From contig VGAU01000073.1 in the NCBI GenBank assembly GCA_016870675.1, positions 1 to 7,866 on the forward strand: 7,866 nt of DNA, read 5' to 3'. The notes beneath the pieces are model-generated. The model was not told the origin of the DNA, searched no databases, and saw only the letters and a program-made list of their open reading frames with translations. Both the position numbers and the translations under genes were made by a program. Of this stretch, positions 1 through 6,582 are shown in pieces; the first letter of the stretch is position 1; each line of letters begins with the position of its first letter. This DNA comes from Actinomycetota bacterium (GTDB lineage Bacteria > Actinomycetota > Humimicrobiia > Humimicrobiales > Humimicrobiaceae).

Positions 1-1565
1 CAGCACTGCTTTCCTCAGGAATGGCAATATATCAGTTTTTTGTAAATCCATACATTGGAAGTTTCAAATTTTGGGTTGATACAGGCAGATTGAATGCTAC
101 TTTTACCGACCCAAATGCGTTAGGAGCATATTGTATATTGCTCTTTCCAATTTTTATTTCACTTATACTTTATTTCAAAAAATGGTATATGAAGTTAATT
201 TTTTGTGTGCTGTTTTTACCTTTTATATTCATGACTTTTGTCTCAGGGTCAAGAAGCGCTGTTGCAGGCATTCTTGTTGCCTTCTTGATTTTCATAATCA
301 TTGGCCTGGTTTTTCTTTCAAGACAATTGAGACGCCTGGATAGAAGGAAAAAAATAGCAGCTTTAATCAGTTTTTTAACAATAGTGTTTATTCTTCTGTC
401 AGGAAGTCTTGCGGTTTTTTTAACTGACAATCCTGTAAAATCAAGCCTGTTTGAGACCGCCCTTATTCAAAGATCTGTAGATTCCTTAAATACATTTAAC
501 AGCTATTTTAAATCTTCAGGATTTACTGAAGCACTTAAATCAATTTCAAATTACAGGTATATTTTCTGGAGACAGGCTATAAATATGGCTAAAGAGCACC
601 CTTTATCCGGGGTCGGGCTTGGAACTTATATAATTGAAGTTCCTGACTATCTTTACAAATACGAGCCTGGTTTTGTACAAATCGATTATACCGGGAACTA
701 TTACCTGCAGGTTTTATCTGAGCTGGGAATACCGGGTTTTATATTGATTTTATTTGTATTTTATTTGTTGTTTAAAAAGATTTATATTCATTTTATTGGT
801 CTCAGGCTTGACAGAGGTAAATTAAAAAGCAGATATGAGTGGCTTTTTACAGGCCTGATTATTTCATTTTTTACAATGCTGATTGCACAGATATTTGGAC
901 CGCATACAAATTTTATTGAAGTACAGTTTACATTTTGGCTGATAATTTCTCTTTTTGTAGTATTTATAAAAGTAAGTGAGGCAGATATCAAGGAAGATAT
1001 AAGAATGAAGGCAGATGAGCTAAAGTATTTTAAACCTTTTTTTGCTATAAGTACTGATATGCATAGGAGGTTGAACATATATCAGAAAGTTTCACTGGGT
1101 CTTATTATATTGATATTTACTGCAAGTTTCTTCTCTGCATCCATTACGAATTTATCAATTACCGGAAAGCAAAATTCCTGTTACTGGCTTAATGAGTACG
1201 GGGTTTACAAGGAAGAGTCTATTCAGGGCAGGAGAGCAAGATGGATTGCCCCTGATGCAAGTACAGTAATAAATGAAAAAAAAGGTAAATTTTTAATTAT
1301 TCCAATACAGGATTATACTCCAATTGAGCTGGATAAAAAAAATACAGTAAAAATATTTGTAGATAATTTATTTTTAGAAAAATGCAGGCTGGAAGAATCA
1401 AATAAATGGTATTATATTAAGGTTCGAATTCCTGATTTTACACAGTCGAGGTTTACTATTACAATTGTAAGCAGCATGGGCTGGGTACCCAAAGAAGTTG
1501 GTTTAAATAATGATACAAGAGAGCTTGCAGCAATTGTCGGAGAGTTTGAATTCAGCAATGAGTAG
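1..1565 (+). CDS. O-antigen ligase/polymerase (Wzy/WaaL-like) with C-terminal accessory domain, 5'-partial
   Basis: Multi-pass membrane protein that probably polymerises or transfers lipid-linked polysaccharide units outside the cytoplasmic membrane. The frame is open to the window edge, and the first ATG (21) lies only about 29 residues before the DPN motif (30-32). That motif normally follows several helices, so the true start is upstream. Numbered from that ATG: SGSRSA around Arg78, a long loop containing HPLSGVGLG (His193), then GNYYLQ (225-230) and LGIPGF, all typical of the Wzy_C family. The His often found just before the Asn of the last motif is Gly225 here. More helices follow to about residue 320, then a charged segment, one helix (about 358-376), and an extracytoplasmic tail (377-514) ending in WVPKEVG and NDTREL motifs. 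I do not recognise a named family for the tail. A related fragment lies at 4144-4389. The next gene starts 42 bases downstream. Ligase and polymerase cannot be told apart from sequence alone. Confidence 0.82.
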   Translation, partial: ALLSSGMAIYQFFVNPYIGSFKFWVDTGRLNATFTDPNALGAYCILLFPIFISLILYFKKWYMKLIFCVLFLPFIFMTFVSGSRSAVAGILVAFLIFIIIGLVFLSRQLRRLDRRKKIAALISFLTIVFILLSGSLAVFLTDNPVKSSLFETALIQRSVDSLNTFNSYFKSSGFTEALKSISNYRYIFWRQAINMAKEHPLSGVGLGTYIIEVPDYLYKYEPGFVQIDYTGNYYLQVLSELGIPGFILILFVFYLLFKKIYIHFIGLRLDRGKLKSRYEWLFTGLIISFFTMLIAQIFGPHTNFIEVQFTFWLIISLFVVFIKVSEADIKEDIRMKADELKYFKPFFAISTDMHRRLNIYQKVSLGLIILIFTASFFSASITNLSITGKQNSCYWLNEYGVYKEESIQGRRARWIAPDASTVINEKKGKFLIIPIQDYTPIELDKKNTVKIFVDNLFLEKCRLEESNKWYYIKVRIPDFTQSRFTITIVSSMGWVPKEVGLNNDTRELAAIVGEFEFSNE

Positions 1566-1607
1566 AGAAAAAATATAAACTGTCTTATAAGGAGTTGAGT
1601 AAACTTA

Positions 1608-2810
1608 ATGAAATTACTGATAGTGGCAATGGCAAACAGCATACATACTGTAAGATGGATATCCCTTATTTGTGAACAGGGATGGGATATATACCTGTTT
1701 CCAACCAATGGTTTTACTTCAGTGCATCCTGATATGCCGCCGGTTAAAGTTTGCAGCTCAATTTTTTTAAGATTTTTAATTAACAGGTACAGGAGCAAGA
1801 AAACAGTAATAAAAATTCCGGATTTTCTGCTTGATGGAAACACCAGTTTTTTCAGTTGGGGCGATGTTATAAAAAAATTCTTGCCTGAAAGGCGAACTGA
1901 AAAATTATTAAGTATTATAAGGAGAATAAAGCCTGATCTGATTCATTCAATGCATATACAGGAGGCAGGGTACCTTACTCTGGAAGCAAAAAAAAGATAT
2001 AAAGGGGCCTTTCCAAAATGGCTTGTTACCAATTGGGGAAGCGAGCTAAATCTTTTCAGCAAAGTTTCCGGCTACAGGGACAAGATAAAAGACGTTCTTT
2101 TAAACTGTGATTATCTTTCGGGAGAATGCAGCAATGATATTAAAATTGCAAAAGACCTTGGTTTTAAAGGCAGGTTTTTACCTGTGGTTCCGAATTCAGG
2201 AGGAATTGATTTTGATAAGATAAAAAAAATAAAAAAACCCGGACAAACTTCTGAGCGGAAAAATATAATGCTCAAAGGTTACCAGAATTGGGCAGGAAGA
2301 GCCCTTGTTGGACTGACAGCTCTGGAGATGTGCGCAGATGTACTTAAAGGCTACAGGATACTTATTTATAGCATAGACACAATAGATGTAATAATTGCTG
2401 CAGAGCTTTTTACACAAAGAACCGGTATAGAAACATTTATCATACCTTTTGGCACTCCTCATAATGAAATACTTTCATATCATGGGAGTGCAAGAATATC
2501 AATCGGGCTGAGCATAACTGATGCAATAAGCACATCCCTGCTTGAAGCAATGGTTATGGGCTCATTTCCAATACAGTCTGATACTTCATGTGCAAATGAG
2601 TGGTTTGAAAATGGGAAGACAGGAATCCTTGTCAGAGCTGAAGACCCTGAGAATATACAAAGAGCTATCAGAAAAGCTGTTGCAGATGATGATTTGGTTA
2701 ACAGAGCTGCTGAATTGAATTACAATATGCTTTATGAGAGGTTAGAGTATTCAAAGATAAAAAATAAGGTTATCAATACCTATAAAGATTTAGTTAATAA
2801 AGGTGGTTAA
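1608..2810 (+). CDS. Glycosyltransferase, GT4-like (GT-B fold)
   Basis: A 400-residue cytoplasmic glycosyltransferase that probably adds one sugar to the growing lipid-linked repeat unit; donor and acceptor cannot be read from the sequence. The N-terminus (MKLLIVAMANSIHTVRW) is the first strand and helix of a GT-B fold. A linker motif KGYQNWAGRALVGL lies near the domain boundary. The C-terminal donor-binding region has a D-x7-E motif (Asp305, Glu313; the GT4 norm is E-x7-E), then MGSFPIQS, CANEW (Glu331), and NGKTGILV followed by an EDPENI helix. The conservative Glu-to-Asp change at the first position is the only oddity. The length is normal for the family. A GGAG at 1591-1594 is 13 bases before the ATG, a long but usable spacing, and no better in-frame start is nearby. 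It lies 42 bases after the ligase and 83 before wecC, consistent with one transcript. Confidence 0.85.
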   Translation: MKLLIVAMANSIHTVRWISLICEQGWDIYLFPTNGFTSVHPDMPPVKVCSSIFLRFLINRYRSKKTVIKIPDFLLDGNTSFFSWGDVIKKFLPERRTEKLLSIIRRIKPDLIHSMHIQEAGYLTLEAKKRYKGAFPKWLVTNWGSELNLFSKVSGYRDKIKDVLLNCDYLSGECSNDIKIAKDLGFKGRFLPVVPNSGGIDFDKIKKIKKPGQTSERKNIMLKGYQNWAGRALVGLTALEMCADVLKGYRILIYSIDTIDVIIAAELFTQRTGIETFIIPFGTPHNEILSYHGSARISIGLSITDAISTSLLEAMVMGSFPIQSDTSCANEWFENGKTGILVRAEDPENIQRAIRKAVADDDLVNRAAELNYNMLYERLEYSKIKNKVINTYKDLVNKGG

Positions 2811-2893
2811 AATAAAGGTAAAAGCCAATTAAAATATGATATCATGTGCAAATTTGTATAAACTGATCAAGGCAAAAATAAGGAATTAAAACC

Positions 2894-4141
2894 ATGAAAA
2901 AAATCAGTGTTTTGGGGATGGGTTATATAGGACTTCCGACTGCATGCATGCTGGCAAACAGCGGTTTTAAAGTCCTGGGAATTGATATTGATGAAGAAAT
3001 TATAAATAAGCTGAATTCAGGCAAACTTCATATAGAAGAGCCTGAGCTTGAAAAAATTTTTTCAAGTGCATTTAAAAACAATAGATTAAGAGTTTCACTG
3101 GAGCCAGAAAGATCCGATGTATTCATAATAGCTGTGCCTACGCCGCTTGACCACCGGAATAAAGCTGATTTAAGCTATGTAATAAGTGCCGCAAATAAAA
3201 TTAAAGAAAAGATTAAAAAGGGTAATCTTGTAATACTCGAGTCAACCTCACCTCCCGGAACAACTCGAGATATTGTCGGTAAAATAATTACAAATGGTAC
3301 CGAATTTATAGCGGGTAGGGATTACTACCTTGCTTTTTGTCCTGAAAGGGTTCTTCCGGGAAAAATAGTTTATGAACTTGAAAATAATGACAGAATAGTG
3401 GGTGGTGTCGATAAAAAATCTTCTGAGGCTGCAGAAAGTATTTATAAAACTTTTGTTAAAGGAAAGATATTTTTAACCGATCTTGAGACTTCTGAGTTTG
3501 TAAAGCTTGCTGAAAATACTTACAGGGATATAAATATAGCATTTGCAAACGAACTTAGCCTTATTTGCAAAGATTACGGAATTGATATCCGGGAAGTAAT
3601 AAAGTATGCAAATATGCATCCGCGAGTAAAAATTTTAAATCCTGGTCCGGGTGTGGGAGGGCACTGCATACCAATTGACCCATGGTTCATCCTGGAAAAT
3701 ACAGACAGAAAAGATACTTTAATTGAAAAGTGCAGAAAAATAAATAACAGCATGCCTTTTATAATTTCTGAAGAGATTGCTGAAATTGTAGGAAAGTACA
3801 GGGATCCAAAGGTTACAATTTTTGGTTTCAGCTACAAGGAGAATGTAGGAGATATAAGAGAAAGTCCTGCAATTATTATTAACAATGAGCTTATGAAAAA
3901 GGGGATTAAAGTTTCAATTTATGACCCTTTAGTTGTAAATACAAAGTATAATTTATCCGAGCTGGAAGAGTCTGTTAAAGGCTCAGACCTTGTTTTACTT
4001 TTTTCAGGACACAGCGTTTTTAGAGATATCGATCTGAAATCAGTTTCTAATTTAATGAGAAATAAGAATATTTTTGATGCGAGGAATTTTTTTGATAAAT
4101 CAACTGTAGAAAAATTAGGGTTTAATTATTACGGGCTTTAA
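2894..4141 (+). CDS. wecC: UDP-N-acetyl-D-mannosamine dehydrogenase (WecC type)
   Basis: NAD-dependent cytoplasmic enzyme that oxidises UDP-ManNAc twice to UDP-ManNAcA, an activated uronic acid for surface polysaccharide. The 415 residues match the roughly 420 of E. coli WecC. The Rossmann motif GMGYIG is at 8-13, with Asp31 ending the second strand. Then come TSPPGTT, CPERVLPGK, and the central helix with Lys204 and Asn208 (KLAENTYRDINIAFANE). The catalytic Cys258 lies in GVGGHCIPIDPWF, and the C-terminal domain has KENVGDIRESPA (Asp320, Arg322). CPERVLPG and HCIPIDPWF point to the ManNAc enzyme rather than UDP-glucose (Ugd), UDP-GlcNAc (WbpA) or UDP-GalNAc (TviB) dehydrogenases. AAGGA at 2880-2884 is 9 bases before the ATG, a good ribosome binding site. 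No epimerase (WecB) to supply the substrate is in the window, so it should be encoded elsewhere. All key residues are present. Confidence 0.88.
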   Translation: MKKISVLGMGYIGLPTACMLANSGFKVLGIDIDEEIINKLNSGKLHIEEPELEKIFSSAFKNNRLRVSLEPERSDVFIIAVPTPLDHRNKADLSYVISAANKIKEKIKKGNLVILESTSPPGTTRDIVGKIITNGTEFIAGRDYYLAFCPERVLPGKIVYELENNDRIVGGVDKKSSEAAESIYKTFVKGKIFLTDLETSEFVKLAENTYRDINIAFANELSLICKDYGIDIREVIKYANMHPRVKILNPGPGVGGHCIPIDPWFILENTDRKDTLIEKCRKINNSMPFIISEEIAEIVGKYRDPKVTIFGFSYKENVGDIRESPAIIINNELMKKGIKVSIYDPLVVNTKYNLSELEESVKGSDLVLLFSGHSVFRDIDLKSVSNLMRNKNIFDARNFFDKSTVEKLGFNYYGL

Positions 4142-4143
4142 TA

Positions 4144-4389
4144 TACGAAAAGCTCATCAAAATTTTACAATTTTATATTGATAACTTGCTTGTTAAGAAA
4201 ATAAAGTTAGAAGATGATTCATGGTATAATTTAAAACTGGATATTCCAAAATTTACAGGTAGTATTTATAGTAACAGGTTTACTTTAACAATAGTTGTTT
4301 CCAGAGCCTGGGTACCTAAAGAGGTGGGTTTTAATAATGATACCAGAGAGCTTGGGGTTCGGGTAGGAGAGTATAGATTTATTGACTGA
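4144..4389 (+). pseudogene. Orphan C-terminal fragment of a ligase-type accessory domain
   Basis: This open stretch encodes a peptide matching the last ~70 residues of the upstream ligase (its residues 444-512). FYIDNLLVKKIKLE aligns with IFVDNLFLEKCRLE, and WVPKEVGFNNDTREL with WVPKEVGLNNDTREL. The similarity begins before the only plausible in-frame start (TTG at 4186, no ribosome binding site), which argues against a real small gene starting there. At DNA level, 4308-4354 matches 1481-1527 at 42 of 47 bases, counted by hand. The frame closes at a stop in the 3' end of wecC (4123-4125), so the reading frame has no normal start. No membrane part of a ligase precedes it. The simplest reading is the surviving tail of a second gene lost by deletion or recombination. 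The less likely alternative is an exchangeable cassette for the ligase tail. Confidence 0.75.
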
Positions 4390-4404
4390 TAGGCGTTAAT
4401 ATTA

Positions 4405-4452
4405 AAGATAAATAATTTTTAAAATTCGGTTATTTATCTTAAAATTATTTAT
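4405..4452 (+). repeat. AT-rich inverted repeats forming two alternative hairpins
   Basis: A perfect 11-base inverted repeat pairs 4405-4415 (AAGATAAATAA) with 4430-4440 (TTATTTATCTT) across a 14-base loop. A second perfect 12-base pairing uses most of the same left arm: 4408-4419 with 4441-4452 (AAAATTATTTAT). The two cannot form together. The repeats lie between the degenerate fragment and the phosphoglycosyltransferase start. Neither stem is GC-rich and no T-run follows, so a standard intrinsic terminator is not well supported. They may affect readthrough or translation of the downstream gene, or be a by-product of AT-rich sequence. Confidence 0.5.
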
Positions 4453-4485
4453 TAATTGTCAAACATTAAGAGAATATAAAAGATA

Positions 4486-6429
4486 ATGGAGGACTCTTTA
4501 AAAACAACTTATAACTTAAGAAGCAGAATATTTTATGGTTTTATATTAGCAGTAAGTGATTTAATATTTCTGGCTTTAAGTTGCTTTTTAGCATATTATA
4601 TAAGATTTTTTTCAGATGTTATTGGAAAAGCTACTTATAATATCAGTTACGGATATGTTATCTATTCCATAGTAATAATAATATCAATCATTATAATCTT
4701 ATTTTTATTTAGATTATATGATTTAAAATGTATTTATAGAGGACCTGTTTTTTATCCTAAAGCAATATTATCAGTATTTCTTAGCACAGTAATAATCTAT
4801 TATTTGGCAAGATTTATAAGCGGTTTATATTTTTCCAGGTTATATGTTGGTTTATTATTTGCATTTGGAGTCATCTTACTTTTTATTAGCAGATTTGTAA
4901 TTGGTGTTTTTACAAAGAGGATCTTTAGAGCAATTGGGATTCCTTATGATGATCTGGTAGTAGGAATAGTAGATAATCTTAAGATTTTAAAGAGCCTCAG
5001 AAGAGCACATAAGAAAGTAATATATGGTTTAATTCTTGTTTTAAATGATATTATTTTTCTGGCAATAGCTTTTTTCCTTTCATATTATTTAAGATTTTAC
5101 ATCGGTATATTAGGTGAAGTAGCGAAAGTATATTATATTGAGGCAAATTATAGTTTTTACTCTATTGTATTTATCTTGTCTGCGGTTTTAATTTTTTCAA
5201 TATTCAGATTGTATAATTGGGACCAGATCTATAAAGGTTCAGGCTATTATTCCAGAATAGTCAAAGGCATCATTATCAATATTATAGTGATTATTATGGC
5301 AGGTTATATTTTTGAACTCTTTACCTTCTCAAGAAAATGGATCTTATTATTGTTTATATTCAGTACCTTCTTAATTCTAACCAGCAGGTTAATAATTGAA
5401 TTAACTACAATTAAGTTATTGCGAAAACTGGATATAAAGTCTGAAACGATTATAGTAGGTGTTGGTGAAAATGCCAATAGGATTGAAGATAGTTTTAGAA
5501 AATATTCAATGGAAGGTGATACAATTTTAGGCTATGTTGATAAAAAGAGTAAAATTTTAAAAAATAAAAGATATTGTATGGACTTTAATGTACTTGGTTA
5601 CCTTGAAGATATAAGAGAAGTTATTTATAAAAATAAGATTCAAAGAGTCATTATTTCTGCCCCTGAATATAATTATCGTGAAATTCTAGAAATATTAGAA
5701 AAAATAAAGGGTATTGATATATCTATACTGGTTTTTCCTGGATTTTTTGAATTTTCTATAAAGAGAATGAATATGAGAGAGATTGCAGGCATTCCACTTA
5801 TGCAGGTTTCAAATATTGGTTTTTTTGGTTTTAATTTATTTTTAAAAAATTTAACTGATTATTTATTAGGAAGCATTATTTTTTTATTTTTTATTCCGAT
5901 TTATATATTTGTAGGGCTTGCCATAAAGATGGATTCCAAAGGTCCAGTATTTTACCAGCAAAAAAGGTATACCAAAGACTGTAAGGAATTTTATATGTAT
6001 AAATTCAGGTCAATGTATATAGATGCAGATCAGAGGATAAAGGAACTGGAGGGGTATAATGAAGCTGATGGTCCCCTATTTAAAATAAAAAATGATCCTC
6101 GTATTACCAGAGTGGGGAGGTTTATCAGAAGATTTTCTATTGATGAACTTCCCCAGATAATAAATATTTTTAAAGGCGAGCTCAGTCTGGTGGGGCCCAG
6201 ACCTCCATTACCATGTGAAGTTAAAAAATATGATGAGTGGGAGATAAAAAGAATGAATGTAAAGCAGGGTGTTACAGGGCTGTGGCAGGTAAGCGGGAGG
6301 AGCGAGCTCTCCTTTGAGGAAATGGCAAGGCTGGATTTATATTATATTCAAAACTGGTCTATAGGAATGGATATAAATATCATATTAAAAACAATACCCG
6401 CTGTTATCTTTAGCAGAGGCGCTTATTAA
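4486..6429 (+). CDS. Polyprenyl-phosphate sugar-1-phosphate transferase with duplicated membrane module
   Basis: Initiating enzyme of the WcaJ/WbaP (Bac_transf) family: it moves a sugar-1-phosphate from a nucleotide sugar to undecaprenyl phosphate at the inner face of the membrane. Its 647 residues exceed the usual ~460-480 because the four-helix N-terminal module occurs twice (about 17-163 and 180-328). Matching landmarks are YG 17/180, Asp25/188, FRLY 75/240, SR 117/282 and SR 135/300. The second copy leads into a Rossmann-like domain (about 320-430). Next come a membrane or re-entrant helix (about 459-480, with Pro471) and the catalytic domain: KGPVFYQQKRY, YKFRSM, catalytic Asp553-Glu554 in SIDELPQ, and VGPRPP (Pro571). 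The catalytic domain looks intact; the sugar is not predictable. ATG 4486 is the first in-frame ATG after a stop at 4477-4479. It has only a weak AAGAGA upstream, and a GGAGG overlaps the start itself (4488-4492). Confidence 0.9.
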   Translation: MEDSLKTTYNLRSRIFYGFILAVSDLIFLALSCFLAYYIRFFSDVIGKATYNISYGYVIYSIVIIISIIIILFLFRLYDLKCIYRGPVFYPKAILSVFLSTVIIYYLARFISGLYFSRLYVGLLFAFGVILLFISRFVIGVFTKRIFRAIGIPYDDLVVGIVDNLKILKSLRRAHKKVIYGLILVLNDIIFLAIAFFLSYYLRFYIGILGEVAKVYYIEANYSFYSIVFILSAVLIFSIFRLYNWDQIYKGSGYYSRIVKGIIINIIVIIMAGYIFELFTFSRKWILLLFIFSTFLILTSRLIIELTTIKLLRKLDIKSETIIVGVGENANRIEDSFRKYSMEGDTILGYVDKKSKILKNKRYCMDFNVLGYLEDIREVIYKNKIQRVIISAPEYNYREILEILEKIKGIDISILVFPGFFEFSIKRMNMREIAGIPLMQVSNIGFFGFNLFLKNLTDYLLGSIIFLFFIPIYIFVGLAIKMDSKGPVFYQQKRYTKDCKEFYMYKFRSMYIDADQRIKELEGYNEADGPLFKIKNDPRITRVGRFIRRFSIDELPQIINIFKGELSLVGPRPPLPCEVKKYDEWEIKRMNVKQGVTGLWQVSGRSELSFEEMARLDLYYIQNWSIGMDINIILKTIPAVIFSRGAY

Positions 6430-6435
6430 ATATTC

Positions 6436-6465
6436 TAATATTCCATTTTTATAATATTCCATTTT
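6436..6465. repeat. 14-bp direct repeat upstream of the putative promoter
   Basis: TAATATTCCATTTT occurs exactly twice, at 6436-6449 and 6452-6465, with a 16-base period. A partial third copy (AATATTC) begins at 6429. The pair ends three bases before a TTGACA box. Two identical sites there could bind a transcription factor controlling the lipoprotein-amidase genes; that role is inference from position only. Confidence 0.6.
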
Positions 6466-6467
6466 GT

Positions 6468-6496
6468 TTGACATAATTTTCTATTTGTGTAATTAT
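6468..6496 (+). promoter_or_regulatory. Putative sigma-A/sigma-70 promoter for the lipoprotein-amidase genes
   Basis: A perfect -35 box TTGACA is at 6468-6473. After 17 bases comes a weak -10-like AATTAT (6491-6496, 4 of 6 to consensus), preceded by the TG of an extended -10 at 6488-6489. It would give a leader of roughly 80 bases before the ATG at 6582. The strong -35, correct spacing and intergenic position support it. The weak -10 in AT-rich sequence is the main doubt. Confidence 0.45.
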
Positions 6497-6517
6497 ATAA
6501 AAGTGTCTAAAGTTTTT

Positions 6518-6582
6518 TATAGTAATTTAGTAAAAATTATAGCAAATATATAGTAATAAAATATAATAATTATTTATAGCAA
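6518..6582 (+). repeat. Four copies of the octamer TATAGYAA before the lipoprotein start
   Basis: TATAGTAA or TATAGCAA occurs at 6518-6525, 6538-6545, 6549-6556 and 6575-6582. The last copy overlaps the first base of the start codon. Copy starts are 20, 11 and 26 bases apart, and all lie in the expected leader of the lipoprotein gene. This spacer is AT-rich, but the conserved G and C/T positions make four copies in 65 bases stand out. The function is unknown; protein or RNA binding near the start codon is possible. Confidence 0.4.

Noticed and set aside
131..343. 70-residue frame on the plus strand inside the ligase gene
   Set aside because: It overlaps the ligase gene in another frame, with no ribosome binding site and no recognisable domain.
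170..430. Open frame on the minus strand inside the ligase gene
   Set aside because: It lies wholly within a well-supported membrane-protein gene, resembles no family I know, and is Lys/Arg-rich as expected for the antisense of hydrophobic codons.
788..1078. Minus-strand frame inside the ligase gene
   Set aside because: It is fully antisense to conserved membrane segments and has no recognisable product.
1412..1843. Minus-strand frame across the ligase-glycosyltransferase junction
   Set aside because: It is antisense to the ends of two supported genes and its translation matches no known family.
2196..2462. Minus-strand frame inside the glycosyltransferase gene
   Set aside because: It is antisense to the donor-binding region and Cys/Tyr-rich, with no domain.
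2836..2845. Palindrome ATGATATCAT between the glycosyltransferase and wecC
   Set aside because: Ten bases of AT-rich palindrome are expected by chance, and no paired site or promoter was evident nearby.
4186..4389. A real 67-residue gene starting at TTG 4186
   Set aside because: Similarity to the ligase tail starts before this TTG, there is no ribosome binding site, and TTG here corresponds to an internal Leu of the homologous domain.
4405..4440. Intrinsic terminator after the orphan fragment
   Set aside because: The stem is almost all A-T and is followed by AAAATTATT rather than a T-run, on either strand.
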